Origin: Thermophilibacter provencensis
GTDB taxonomy: Bacteria > Actinomycetota > Coriobacteriia > Coriobacteriales > Atopobiaceae
Assembly (NCBI RefSeq): GCF_900128445.1
Contig: NZ_LT671417.1
Location: 1,598,769 to 1,662,768 of the forward strand
Length of the DNA: 64,000 nt
Reading direction: 5' to 3'
In this document: one piece after another, positions 46,023 to 54,076 of the stretch
How positions within the stretch are numbered: position 1 is the stretch's first letter
Layout of the letters: every line of letters starts with the position of its first letter
Notes under the pieces: model-generated
Told to the model about the DNA's origin: nothing
The model's input: only the letters and a program-made list of their open reading frames with translations
Databases searched by the model: none
Made by a program: the position numbers and the translations under genes

Positions 46023-47903
46023 TTGGATAAAACAAAGATCATGAACGTTCTGCTGAGCGATGACCAGCAGTTTGTTCAGTCTCCCACGCTACTTTGTCGC
46101 TCTTCCGGTCGATGGTCCCCTTCATCTTCCATAGACGGCGCCTGGCGCTTTGCTGGACCCGCGACGCATGACTTCACCACCTTCTTCAACGCGCTTCCGG
46201 TGAGGAAGTGGAGGCGCTACACCGTCGCCGACTCCTTTGGGATTCACCTCGAGGTCAGGGGTGCGGCTTCGACCTATTCCCAGACCAGGGCGGACTCCTT
46301 CAGCAGGTACACGGACGTCGTTGAGGGCACCTCGCGCGAGCTTCCCGCCTCCGAGGCATGGCAGTCGTACGACTTTGACCTCGCGTATACCGACTACGAC
46401 ACCATCGTGTCGTTCATGATCTCCTGCGAGGGGGAGGTGGAGCTCAGGAACTGTTACTACTACGCCGAGGTCCCCGAGGGGTCCGTGCGCGACGTGGAGC
46501 TTGCCCTCTGCACCACCACGTTCAAGAAGGAGGAGTACATCCTCCGCAACATCGGGCTTATGCGCAAGGACGTCCTGGGCTCGGACAACGCCGTCGCCGG
46601 TCACTTCTGGGCCCATGTCGTGGACAACGGGAGGACGCTCGACGCCGAGGCCCTGTCCGACGAGCGCATCAAGGTGCACCCCAACGACAACGTTGGCGGC
46701 GCGGGCGGCTTTGCCCGCGGCATGATCGAGTCCATGGAGCAGGAGCCGAGGGCTACGCACGTCCTGCTCATGGACGACGACGTCGTCATATCCCCCGAGA
46801 GCATTGTCCGCACCTACAACCTGCTCGCTCTCGTGCGGGAAGAGTATGCCGATGCGTTCGTTGGCGGCTCGATGATGAGCCTTGACGAGCCGACCGACAT
46901 GTACGAGCGCATGGGGTTCATGAGGTTCGACGGGGTCTGTGACAGGATGCACCCCACCATGCACATGGACGTGCTACATGACGTCGCCTCCGTGGACGAC
47001 TTTGACGTGCCGAGCTACTTGCCCGGCTGCGCCGACCAGGAACAGCAGTACTTTGCCTGGTGGTACTGCGTCATCCCCATGACCCAGGTCGAGAGGCACG
47101 GCCTGCCACTGCCCATCTTCGTGCGCTACGACGACGTGGAGTACAGCCGTCGATGCAAGCCCAGGTTCATGAACATGATAGGCATCTGCGTCTGGCACAG
47201 CCCGTTCTTCATGCGCTACAGCGGGGCGTCCGAGCGCTATCAGACCACGCGCAACGCGCTCATCGCTCAGTATGCGAGCGACTTTGCGCCGCTCTCCGAC
47301 TTTGTGGGCATGCTCTACCACTGGTTCTACATGGAGATTGCGAGGTTCAACTACGCTCACGCCGCACTGCTGATCAAGGGGATGGAGGACTTTCTCAAGG
47401 GTCCGGAGTGGATCATGCGACCGTTGGCACAGCAGGCGTTCATGGATGCCAACCGTGCCGCCGAGAAGATGCGTCCGGTCGAGGAGTTGGACGGGGAGCT
47501 GCGCGCGCTCGGCGTGAACCTCGACAAGCTCACAGACTGGATTATCTACCGTGACGCCCCGATGTCACCCAGGGAGCGCAGGCTCTCCGAGCTCACCTAC
47601 AACGGGCATCGCGGGCCGAGGTCTTATATCGTTGAGGGGAAGGTTGCAGTAATCGACGCATTTGACTTTGAGCACGGTCTTGGCAAGCTCCCTCGGGCCG
47701 AGACCGTTGTCGCGATTGACATTCCCAACCGTCAGGCGTCCATCCGTCGGCGTAGCCGCACTCGTTTCAAGGAGCTTCACACGCGCTTCCACTCCCTCAT
47801 CAAGGAGCTGCATGACCGCGAAGATGAGCTCAAAGAGGCGTACTCCAGCGCTTTGCCGCAGATGACGTCTTTCCCCTTCTGGAAGGAGTATCTGGGCATC
47901 TAA
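46023..47903 (+). CDS. GlfT2-like galactofuranosyltransferase
   Basis: 626 residues from a TTG start with GGAGGTAA six bases upstream. An N-terminal beta-sandwich region (to about 165) precedes the GT-A core, as in mycobacterial GlfT2: CTTTFKKEEYILRNI, VHPNDNVGGAGGFARGM, and the metal triad THVLLMDDDVVISPES at about residue 250, then FVRYDDVEYSRRC and the base region VWHSPFFMRY. GlfT2 extends galactan chains with galactofuranose from UDP-Galf. The UDP-galactopyranose mutase gene is not here. The stop lies three bases from the stop of the convergent gene at 54072 once the inserted IS481 is removed. Confidence 0.87.
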   Translation: MDKTKIMNVLLSDDQQFVQSPTLLCRSSGRWSPSSSIDGAWRFAGPATHDFTTFFNALPVRKWRRYTVADSFGIHLEVRGAASTYSQTRADSFSRYTDVVEGTSRELPASEAWQSYDFDLAYTDYDTIVSFMISCEGEVELRNCYYYAEVPEGSVRDVELALCTTTFKKEEYILRNIGLMRKDVLGSDNAVAGHFWAHVVDNGRTLDAEALSDERIKVHPNDNVGGAGGFARGMIESMEQEPRATHVLLMDDDVVISPESIVRTYNLLALVREEYADAFVGGSMMSLDEPTDMYERMGFMRFDGVCDRMHPTMHMDVLHDVASVDDFDVPSYLPGCADQEQQYFAWWYCVIPMTQVERHGLPLPIFVRYDDVEYSRRCKPRFMNMIGICVWHSPFFMRYSGASERYQTTRNALIAQYASDFAPLSDFVGMLYHWFYMEIARFNYAHAALLIKGMEDFLKGPEWIMRPLAQQAFMDANRAAEKMRPVEELDGELRALGVNLDKLTDWIIYRDAPMSPRERRLSELTYNGHRGPRSYIVEGKVAVIDAFDFEHGLGKLPRAETVVAIDIPNRQASIRRRSRTRFKELHTRFHSLIKELHDREDELKEAYSSALPQMTSFPFWKEYLGI

Positions 47904-47905
47904 CC

Positions 47906-47911
47906 CCTAGC
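47906..47911. repeat. IS481 target site, left copy
   Basis: CCTAGC borders the left end of the composite and CCTAGG (54071-54076) borders the right end. IS481 elements are known to insert at NCTAGN and duplicate these six bases; here the five bases CCTAG match and the last differs. Confidence 0.75.
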
Positions 47912-48011
47912 TGTTCAGTGCCAAGACGTTGTTTACGCCCCGAGGGTGACAAATAGGGATGGCTGCCGCATGCTGTGAGTTGTTCAGGCTTGCAGCGAAG
48001 GGGGCCATCCC

Positions 48012-48352
48012 ATGTCCCAACATCCTAACGCAAGGCTCACGCCGCGCGGCCGAGAGCTGCTGTGCAGCCGGGTCGCCGCCGGCGCGCGCGTCTCCGAGGC
48101 GGCGCGCCAGGCGGGCGTGAGCAGGCAGACCGCCTCGAAGTGGCTCGCCAGGGCCCGGCGGGGCGAGCCGATGTCCGACCGGCCGAGCAGGCCTCGCAGG
48201 CTCGCGAGGTCCACGCCGCTCGAGACCGAGGCGCGCGTCCTCGGGGCGCGCTCCTCGATGCTCCTGGCCCCGCTCGCCCTCGCCGCCGCGACGGGCGTGC
48301 CTGCCCGGACCTGCGCGAGGATCGTGGCGCGCTCCGGCTTGCCGCGGTACCG
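48012..48352 (+). pseudogene. IS481-family transposase, N-terminal fragment
   Basis: About 113 residues beginning MSQHPNARLTPRGRELLCSR, with the helix-turn-helix SEAARQAGVSRQTASKWLAR and a second DNA-binding segment, AAATGVPARTCARIVARSGL. It breaks off where the IS256 end starts. The C-terminus of the same protein lies at 53847-54075. Confidence 0.85.
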
Positions 48353-48708
48353 TCAAGATTCTTGCGCACTTTCAGACAGCCCTATAGGCCCGCCTCCCGG
48401 TGCGCCTCCTCCGGCAGCGTCACGTCCAGGTAGCGTCTCGAGCCCCACTCGCTCTCGGCGACGTACTTGAGCCTCTCGGTCACGAGCATGAGGGCGCTCC
48501 TCCCGTCCGGGAAGGTGCCCACCACGCGGGTGCGGCGGCGGCGGATCTCGCGGTTGAGGCGCTCGATGGCGTTGTTCGTGCGGATCCCCCGCCGGTGCTC
48601 GCGGGGGAACCTGGTGTAGGTCAGCGTCTCGGCGAAGCCCTCCCTGACCACCTTGGCGGCCTCCTTGAGCCTGAGCGACTCCAGCTCCCCGGCGACGGCG
48701 AGTAGTAA
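48353..48708 (-). pseudogene. IS256-family (mutator) transposase, C-terminal fragment
   Basis: The minus strand encodes ESLRLKEAAKVVREGFAETL, RTNNAIERLNREIRRRRTRV and VGTFPDGRSALMLVTERLKY, the end of an IS256-type transposase, with its stop at 48382. Just outside is the IS256 terminal repeat GGGCTGTCTGAAAGTGCGCA (minus strand, ending near 48353). The N-terminal two thirds are absent. Confidence 0.82.
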
Positions 48709-48891
48709 CCCAATTTGGTAACGCCAGTCAGCTGGAATGGTACCGGCGGTCAGCAGCTGTGGTACCGGTGATCGGCTCGAGTGGCATCGCCCCTAGAATC
48801 CGTGGGGAGGGCGCCCGAATGGCGGGCGCCGCGACACGGAAAGGGGCTGGTGCCCATGTCCAAGAGAAAGAAGATCCTCCTGATGTGTCTG
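48709..48891 (+). mobile_element. 5' fragment of an IS21-family element
   Basis: GGTACCGGC / GGTACCGGT motifs, a GC-rich leader and the start of an istA gene (ATG at 48856, MSKRKKILLM) resemble the start region of the element at 32519, whose IstA begins MATKKEIMRQLL. The coding region is cut after about 12 codons by the next IS21 end at 48892. Confidence 0.6.
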
Positions 48892-48970
48892 TGTCAACGA
48901 TAATTTGCCCTGATTCACAATCCGTTTGGGACACCTTCACGACGGGGAAATCCCCAGCTTCACGATTCCG

Positions 48971-49711
48971 CTACGACGACCGCATCAGTGCGTGTCGGAG
49001 CCTGTAGCTCTCGCCCTCGAAGACGACGAGCTGCCCGTGGTGCGCGACCCGGTCGATGATCGCGGCCGCCATCTGGTCGTCGGTCAGCACCGCCCCCCAC
49101 CTGGAGAAGTCCACGTTGGTCGTTATGGCCAGCGACCGCCTCTCGTAGCTCGCGTCGATCACCTGGAAGAGGAGGCGCGCGCCGTCCCGGTCGACCGGGA
49201 CGTAGCCGAACTCGTCGAGCAGGATCAGGTCGGTCCCCTCCGGGGACCTCATGAGCTTTCTCGCCGTGCCGTCCCTCTTCGCCTCCGAGAGGAGCGTCAC
49301 CAGCTCCGTCGTCGTGAAGTAGCGCACCCTCATTCCCATGGAGCACGCGACCGTCCCCATCGCGACGAGCATGTGCGTCTTCCCGGTCCCGACCGGGCCG
49401 AACAGGACGAGGTTCTGAGCCTTCCTCACGAACGCGCACGTCGTCACGTCCTCCCGGGACAGCCTGGGCGGCAGCCTCACTGCCGACCAGTCGTACCCCT
49501 CGAAGGTCTTCGGGACCGGGAAGTTCGCGCGCTCGGGCAGGCGCCTCCTCCTGTTCGAGTCGCGGAAGGCGAGCTCGGCCCCCGGCATCCTGGAGATCGC
49601 CCCCTTCTCGACGTCCGAGTAGTTCTCCACGACGTCGCCCATGGTGTGGTTGGAGAGCATCACGGCCCTCCCGCAGGCCCTGAGCCTGGCGTCCGAGGCG
49701 GAGTCCGCCAT
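48971..49711 (-). CDS. istB: IstB ATPase of IS21 element A
   Basis: 246 residues: an N-terminal helical part, then NLVLFGPVGTGKTHMLVAMG (Walker A), DLILLDEFGYVPVDRDGARLL (Walker B) and SLAITTNVDFSRWGAVLTDD (sensor). It is full length for IstB and appears intact. Its istA partner is broken, so it could act only with another element's transposase. Confidence 0.87.
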   Translation of the reverse strand: MADSASDARLRACGRAVMLSNHTMGDVVENYSDVEKGAISRMPGAELAFRDSNRRRRLPERANFPVPKTFEGYDWSAVRLPPRLSREDVTTCAFVRKAQNLVLFGPVGTGKTHMLVAMGTVACSMGMRVRYFTTTELVTLLSEAKRDGTARKLMRSPEGTDLILLDEFGYVPVDRDGARLLFQVIDASYERRSLAITTNVDFSRWGAVLTDDQMAAAIIDRVAHHGQLVVFEGESYRLRHALMRSS

Positions 49712-50584
49712 GCCACGACGCCTCCTTCCCGAGGAACGCGCGGTCGTACTCGGAGAGGTCCGGTCCCGGGTCGGGCCCGGAGACGCCGGAGAGCAGCCTC
49801 AGGGAGAGGACGCGGAGGTCGCTGCGGCCGAGGTCGCCGCCACGCCTCACGAGCTCGAGCATCGACTCGCCCGCGGCCTCGACCCCCTCCTCCCCGGCGA
49901 CCTCCGAGAGCATCGTCACGCTCCTCGACAGCGACGCCCTGTCGAGCCCGTCCAGGTACTCGACCACCCCGGCGGGCAGCGCCGAGCGCACGCGGGACTC
50001 GCGCCAGGCCCCAGGCCGCCGGCCAAGGAGCCTGAGCTCCGCCACGGGGTCGACGTCGACCGTGACGCCCCCGCCGAACCTCCTGCGGCACCTGGCGACG
50101 AGCTCGCCCGTCCCCTGGCCGGCGATCGTCACCTCGTGGGCGCCGAGACCGACCGCGACGTCGGCGCCCGCGAGCTCGGGCCCGGCGCCGTAGGAGTGGG
50201 CGCCCACGGTGACCTCGCCCCGCTCGTCGCACGGTCTCACGAGCCAGGTCACGCGGGAGAACGGCCTGGAGGGCAGGAGGCGGAGGGCGGCGCGGTCCGA
50301 CTCGAAGAGCTCGCCCCACGTGCCGTCCCTCCTCCAGTGCCCCCTCTCGCCGAAGCCGTCCGCCACCCCGAGGAGGGACTCGTCGTGCTCCCGCAGGTCG
50401 CCGACGCGGGGGACGGGGACGAATGCGTTGGAGCGCACGAAGGCGACCTTGCGCTCGACGTGACCCTTCTCGTGCCCCGCGTCGGGGTCGCGGAACCTCG
50501 CCTCGAAGCCGTAGTGGAGCCTGAACCTGCGGAAGAGCTCGGCCTCCCTCACCTCGTCGAGGACCCGGCGCCCCGCCCCGGTCG
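49712..50584 (-). pseudogene. istA of element A, C-terminal part
   Basis: It resumes directly after the inserted element with ATGAGRRVLDEVREAELFRR and includes YGFEARFRDPDAGHEKGHVE, the end of the integrase core, and the C-terminal DNA-binding part. The matching N-terminal part is at 53110-53695. The frame does not meet a stop at istB and remains open through the whole istB gene to 48960. Confidence 0.8.
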
Positions 50585-50589
50585 CGTTG
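50585..50589. repeat. 5-bp target duplication of element B, left copy
   Basis: CGTTG precedes the TGTGTTTGATA end and recurs at 53105-53109 after TAAACACA. Joining the two flanks restores the istA reading frame as F-D-N-A-T. Confidence 0.85.
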
Positions 50590-50746
50590 TGTGTTTGATA
50601 GCCTCGAAGTTGCGGGTTTGAGCGTCGGACAGTTTCGGGTCTGAGCACGAAATTCTTTCGGCTTTGAGCATGGGCACGCCGACCATCCGCAATCGGCCCA
50701 ACAATGTCGTTGCTTCGGTTTACGACGTGAGGAGGGCCAGAGAGGA

Positions 50747-53026
50747 ATGATCGGCGTGGACAAGATAGAGGATATACGCAAGAGGGCCAGGGGCGGCGAG
50801 TCAATCGCCTCAATCGCGAGGGCGGTCGGCGCGTCGGAGCCGACGGTCAGGAAGTACGCCAGGATGGAGGACCTGTCGCCTGAGCCCCCGAGGCGGCGCG
50901 AGCCCGAGAGCGAGGTCCTCGCGCCATACGAGGAGACGATCGACTCCTGGCTCGACGACGACTGCAGGAACTGGCGCAAGCAGCGCCACACGGCGACGAG
51001 GGTCTACGTGAGGCTTCGCGACGAGGAGGGCTACACGGGCAGCCACCCCGCCGCGCGGCGCCACGCCAGGCGCCGCCGCGAGGAGATGGCCCGCGAGCGC
51101 GAGCGCAGGGACGCCGAGGGGTTCCTGACGCTGGGATGGCTGCCCGGCGAGGTCCAGGTCGACTTCGGCGAGGCGGACCTCGGGGTCCGCGGCGTGGTCA
51201 CCAGGGGCGAGTACCTGACGGTCACCTTCCCGCACTCCAACGTCGGGCTCACCCAGGTCTTCTGGGGCGAGACGGCCGAGTGCGTCTGCCAGGGGCTCCT
51301 CAACGTCTTCGAGTTCGTCGGCGGCGTGCCCAGGAGGGCGGTCTTCGACAACGCCACCGAGGTCGGCAGGCGCGTCGGCGGGGAGGTGAGGACGTCCGAG
51401 CTCTTCCGCCGCTTCGCGGCCCACTACGGGCTCGACTACACCCTCGCCAACCCCTACTCGGGCAACGAGAAGGGCAACGTCGAGAACAAGGTCGGCTGCC
51501 ACAGGAGGAACCTCTTCGTCCCCGTCCCGTCGTTCCACGACGTCCGCGCGCTCGACCGCAGGCTGCTCGAAGACTGCCTCGACCTGAGCGAGGGCAAGCG
51601 CCACTACAGGCTCGGCACGCCCGAGTCCGAGCTGTTCGGAGAGGACAGGGAGGCGCTCTCGCCGCTGCCGCCGGCTGCGTTCTCGTGCGTGAGGTGGGAG
51701 ACCAGGAGGTGCAACAAGCAGGGCACGATCACGGTCGGCGGGGTGCACCGCTACTCGGCCGGCCCCGCCTACGCGCGCCGCGAGGTCGCCGTCGCGCTCG
51801 GCGCCTTCGACGTCGCGGTCTGCGACTGCGAGACCGGGGAGGTCGTCGCCGCCTACGAGCGCGAGTGGGGCGAGGCCCCGACCGACGGCTCGGACCCGAC
51901 GCCGCGGCTGAGGCTCCTGTGCATGAGGCCCGCCGGATGGAGGGACTCGAGCGTGAGGGCGTCGCTGCCCGCCGAGCTCGTCGCCTTCCTCGACTCCGAG
52001 GCGCCCGCCGATCTCGCCGCCGACCTCAGGGTGCTGCGCGACGAGAGCGCGGAGCGCGGGTGGGGCGCCGCCGTGGAGGGGATGTCGCGCTCGCTCGCGT
52101 CGACCGGAGGCGTCGACCGCGCCTCGGTCGCCCTCTCGGCCGCCAGGGCCGCATCGGGAGACGAGCGCGTCGAGTACGACGAGGAGGTCGACCTGGGCGT
52201 CTGCGACGGGGCGCTGAGGCTGCTCGAGGGAGGCGGGCGGCATGCCGCAGACGAGCTCGGAGCGCGGGGCCGCCCAGGCGGCCTTCCGCGGCGCCGCGAG
52301 GGCCCTCTTCATATCCGGCGACACGATCGGCGCCTTCCTCGCCTCCGCGACGCCGGGCCAGGTGGCCGCGTGCACGGCGATGCTCGAGTCCGAGATCGCC
52401 CGCCGCGACAGGGCGAGGCGGGCGCGCCTGCTCAGGCAGGCGAGGTTCCCCGTTCCCAGGTCGGCCGGGGGCTTCGACCGGCCCGACGTCTCGTTCCCCG
52501 ACGGCTGGGGCCGCGACGAGATGCTCTCGCTGGCGTTCGTGCGCGACGCGGAGGACCTGGTCTTCTACGGCCAGACGGGGCGCGGCAAGACCCACATGGC
52601 CACCGCCCTCGGGATCGCCGCGACCTCGGCGGGCTACCCCGTGAGGTTCTGGCGGACCGCGCAGCTGGTGCCGCGGCTCGGCAAGGCCAAGCGGGAGGGG
52701 ACGCTCGACCGGCTGCTCGCCGACGTGGCCAAGGCGAGGCTCCTGGTCCCGGGCGAGTTCGGCTACGTGCCCTTCGACGTGGACGGGGCGAGGCTCCTGT
52801 ACCAGGTCATATCGGACAGCTACGAGAGGAGGAGCGTGATATTCACCACCAACGTCGAGTCCGGCAGGTGGGGCACGGTCTTCGCCGACGACAAGCTCGC
52901 GGCGGCCATCGTCGACCGCGTGGTGCACCACGGCAGGCTCGTGGAGTTCGGAGGGCCCAGCCACAGGCTCGAGGAGTCCCTCATGCTGGGAAAGTCGGGA
53001 AGGTAGAGACGGCGGCGCGCCCGTGA
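50747..53026 (+). CDS. istA: IstA transposase of IS21 element B
   Basis: The first ~498 codons are a normal IstA: a helix-turn-helix (SIASIARAVGASEPTVRKYA), the integrase core with VQVDFGEADL, AVFDNATEVG and YSGNEKGNVENKVG (DDE positions), and the C-terminal part through ASGDERVEYDEEVDLGVCDG. IstA would be expected to stop near the istB start at 52242, but no stop is met; the frame stays open for another 260 codons through istB in another frame, giving Arg/Gly-rich sequence, and ends at 53026. So either the stop was lost or the long product is real. The match to the family covers only the first part. Confidence 0.8.
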   Translation: MIGVDKIEDIRKRARGGESIASIARAVGASEPTVRKYARMEDLSPEPPRRREPESEVLAPYEETIDSWLDDDCRNWRKQRHTATRVYVRLRDEEGYTGSHPAARRHARRRREEMARERERRDAEGFLTLGWLPGEVQVDFGEADLGVRGVVTRGEYLTVTFPHSNVGLTQVFWGETAECVCQGLLNVFEFVGGVPRRAVFDNATEVGRRVGGEVRTSELFRRFAAHYGLDYTLANPYSGNEKGNVENKVGCHRRNLFVPVPSFHDVRALDRRLLEDCLDLSEGKRHYRLGTPESELFGEDREALSPLPPAAFSCVRWETRRCNKQGTITVGGVHRYSAGPAYARREVAVALGAFDVAVCDCETGEVVAAYEREWGEAPTDGSDPTPRLRLLCMRPAGWRDSSVRASLPAELVAFLDSEAPADLAADLRVLRDESAERGWGAAVEGMSRSLASTGGVDRASVALSAARAASGDERVEYDEEVDLGVCDGALRLLEGGGRHAADELGARGRPGGLPRRREGPLHIRRHDRRLPRLRDAGPGGRVHGDARVRDRPPRQGEAGAPAQAGEVPRSQVGRGLRPARRLVPRRLGPRRDALAGVRARRGGPGLLRPDGARQDPHGHRPRDRRDLGGLPREVLADRAAGAAARQGQAGGDARPAARRRGQGEAPGPGRVRLRALRRGRGEAPVPGHIGQLREEERDIHHQRRVRQVGHGLRRRQARGGHRRPRGAPRQARGVRRAQPQARGVPHAGKVGKVETAARP
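52242..53006 (+). CDS. istB: IstB ATPase of IS21 element B
   Basis: 254 residues with all IstB marks: ALFISGDTIGAFLASATPGQ, RARLLRQARFPVPRSAGGF, DLVFYGQTGRGKTHMATALG (Walker A), FGYVPFDVDGARLLYQVIS, and VIFTTNVESGRWGTVFADDK. At the Walker B position LLVPGEF replaces the usual LL-LDEF, losing the Asp that coordinates magnesium, so activity is doubtful. It lies in the +1 frame relative to istA. Confidence 0.85.
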   Translation: MPQTSSERGAAQAAFRGAARALFISGDTIGAFLASATPGQVAACTAMLESEIARRDRARRARLLRQARFPVPRSAGGFDRPDVSFPDGWGRDEMLSLAFVRDAEDLVFYGQTGRGKTHMATALGIAATSAGYPVRFWRTAQLVPRLGKAKREGTLDRLLADVAKARLLVPGEFGYVPFDVDGARLLYQVISDSYERRSVIFTTNVESGRWGTVFADDKLAAAIVDRVVHHGRLVEFGGPSHRLEESLMLGKSGR

Positions 53027-53104
53027 CGAAACCCGAAAAAGTTGCGTGCCAGAACCCGAAAGAAATCTGTGCTCAAAACCGAAAGTCAAGCTTGACTAAA
53101 CACA

Positions 53105-53109
53105 CGTTG
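53105..53109. repeat. 5-bp target duplication of element B, right copy
   Basis: CGTTG, identical to 50585-50589, directly follows the TAAACACA end of element B. Confidence 0.85.
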
Positions 53110-53695
53110 TCGAACACGACGACGGGAGGGACTCCCCCCATGTGGCGGAAGACGTCGGCGAGGCCCTGACACACGCACTCCGACGCGCGCCCCCGGAACA
53201 CCTGGAACCACGACATGCCGGGGTGCGGGAACGAGACCACGAGGAACAGCATCCGCTCCCTGCCGTCCGCGGTGTCGAATCGGCCTCGCCGAAGTCGGCC
53301 TGCGCGGTTCCGGGGGACCACTCGAGGTCGAGGAAGCCCTCGGGGGCTCGGCCCCTCATCTCGAGCTTCCTGTCGTGGACGTACTTCTGGACCAGGGTGT
53401 ACCCGCCGTCGTAGCCGGCGCGGCGGAGCTCGGCGAGGATCTTCCTCGCGGTGTGGCGCTGCTTCCTCCAGACGTGCCTGTCGGCCTCCAGTATGGAGTC
53501 GATCGTCGGCTTGTACGGATCCAGCCTCGACGGCCCCGGGACGACGCCGGCGGGAGGCTCGGGCGAGAAGTCGACCTCGTCGAGGAACTTTCTGACCGTC
53601 TTCCTGTCGTGCCCCGTCCTACGGGCTATCTCGGATATGCAGCACCCCTCCGACCACAGCCTTCGCATGTCATCGATTTGCGGCATGCCCGGCAT
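53110..53695 (-). pseudogene. istA of element A, N-terminal part
   Basis: It begins MPGMPQIDDMRRLWSEGCCI with the helix-turn-helix SEIARRTGHDRKTVRKFLDE, then GTAQADFGEAD. Near 53285 the reading frame shifts to RERMLFLVVSFPHPGMSWFQ and GGVPPVVVFDN, where element B is inserted. So this istA has both a frameshift and a split. Confidence 0.8.
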
Positions 53696-53846
53696 CCTCT
53701 CCACGACCCTTCTCCTCATCGCTGGCTTGGACCCCAACGACTCGAGGGTAGGTCGTCTCTAGGTTGTTCGGCATGCCGTCACTAACAAACTGGGGAATTC
53801 CCCGCCGTGATTCCGGGTGGAGGCCACTACACCACTTTTCGCGACA

Positions 53847-54075
53847 CTACCGGCTCTTCAGCCCCTGGCAGAACGGCAAGGTGGAGCGGATGAACGGGAC
53901 GCTCGCGCAGGAGTGGCAGTACGGCAGGGCGTGGGAGAGCGAGGCGGGCAGGGCCTCGGCCCTGCCCGCCCACATCGAGCACTATAATTGGTCCCGTCCG
54001 CACAGCGCCTGCGGGGGCCTGCCGCCCATGTCGCGCGTCGCCGGTGTAAACAACCTATTGGCACACAACACCTAG
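53847..54075 (+). pseudogene. IS481-family transposase, C-terminal fragment
   Basis: YRLFSPWQNGKVERMNGTLA contains the last catalytic Glu of the DDE triad, followed by HIEHYNWSRPHSACGGLPPM and the end GVNNLLAHNT. The TAG stop lies in the CCTAG target sequence outside the element, so the element itself carries no stop for its transposase. Confidence 0.85.
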
Positions 54076-54076
54076 G
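54071..54076. repeat. IS481 target site, right copy
   Basis: CCTAGG; pairs with 47906-47911. It contains the stop codon of the convergent glycosyltransferase gene as well as that of the IS481 transposase on the other strand. Confidence 0.75.

Larger units (their letters stand above)
50590..53104 (+). mobile_element. IS21-family element B
   Basis: 2515 bp with TG...CA ends: TGTGTTTGATA at the left and TGTGTTTAGTC as the reverse complement of the right. Both ends carry repeated GGGTTTGAGC / CGGGTTTCG-type motifs, presumably transposase binding sites. A 5-bp direct repeat CGTTG flanks it. It interrupts istA of element A. A related but truncated copy lies at 27577-28608. Confidence 0.9.
48892..53846 (-). 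mobile_element. IS21-family element A, carrying a second IS21 inside
   Basis: The ends TGTCAACGATAATTTG (left) and TGTCGCGAAAAGTGG (reverse complement of the right) are only loosely alike, but the subterminal blocks CGACGGGGAAATCCCC and CGGCGGGGAATTCCCC match well. The genes read on the minus strand: istA (53695 to 53110, interrupted, resuming at 50584), then istB. Its istA is split by element B. It sits inside the IS481 remnant. Confidence 0.75.
47912..54070 (+). mobile_element. IS481-family element opened by nested insertions
   Basis: The left end TGTTCAGTGCCAAGACGTTG and the reverse complement of the right end TGTTGTGTGCCAATAGGTTG are clearly related inverted repeats, and the pair is flanked by a CCTAG duplication. 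Inside, the first third of the transposase gene stops at about 48352 and its last quarter resumes at about 53847. Between them lie, in order, an IS256 end fragment, a 5' fragment of an IS21 element like the one at 32519, and an IS21 element that itself carries another IS21 element. The middle of the IS481 transposase gene is missing, so a deletion also occurred. Confidence 0.85.
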
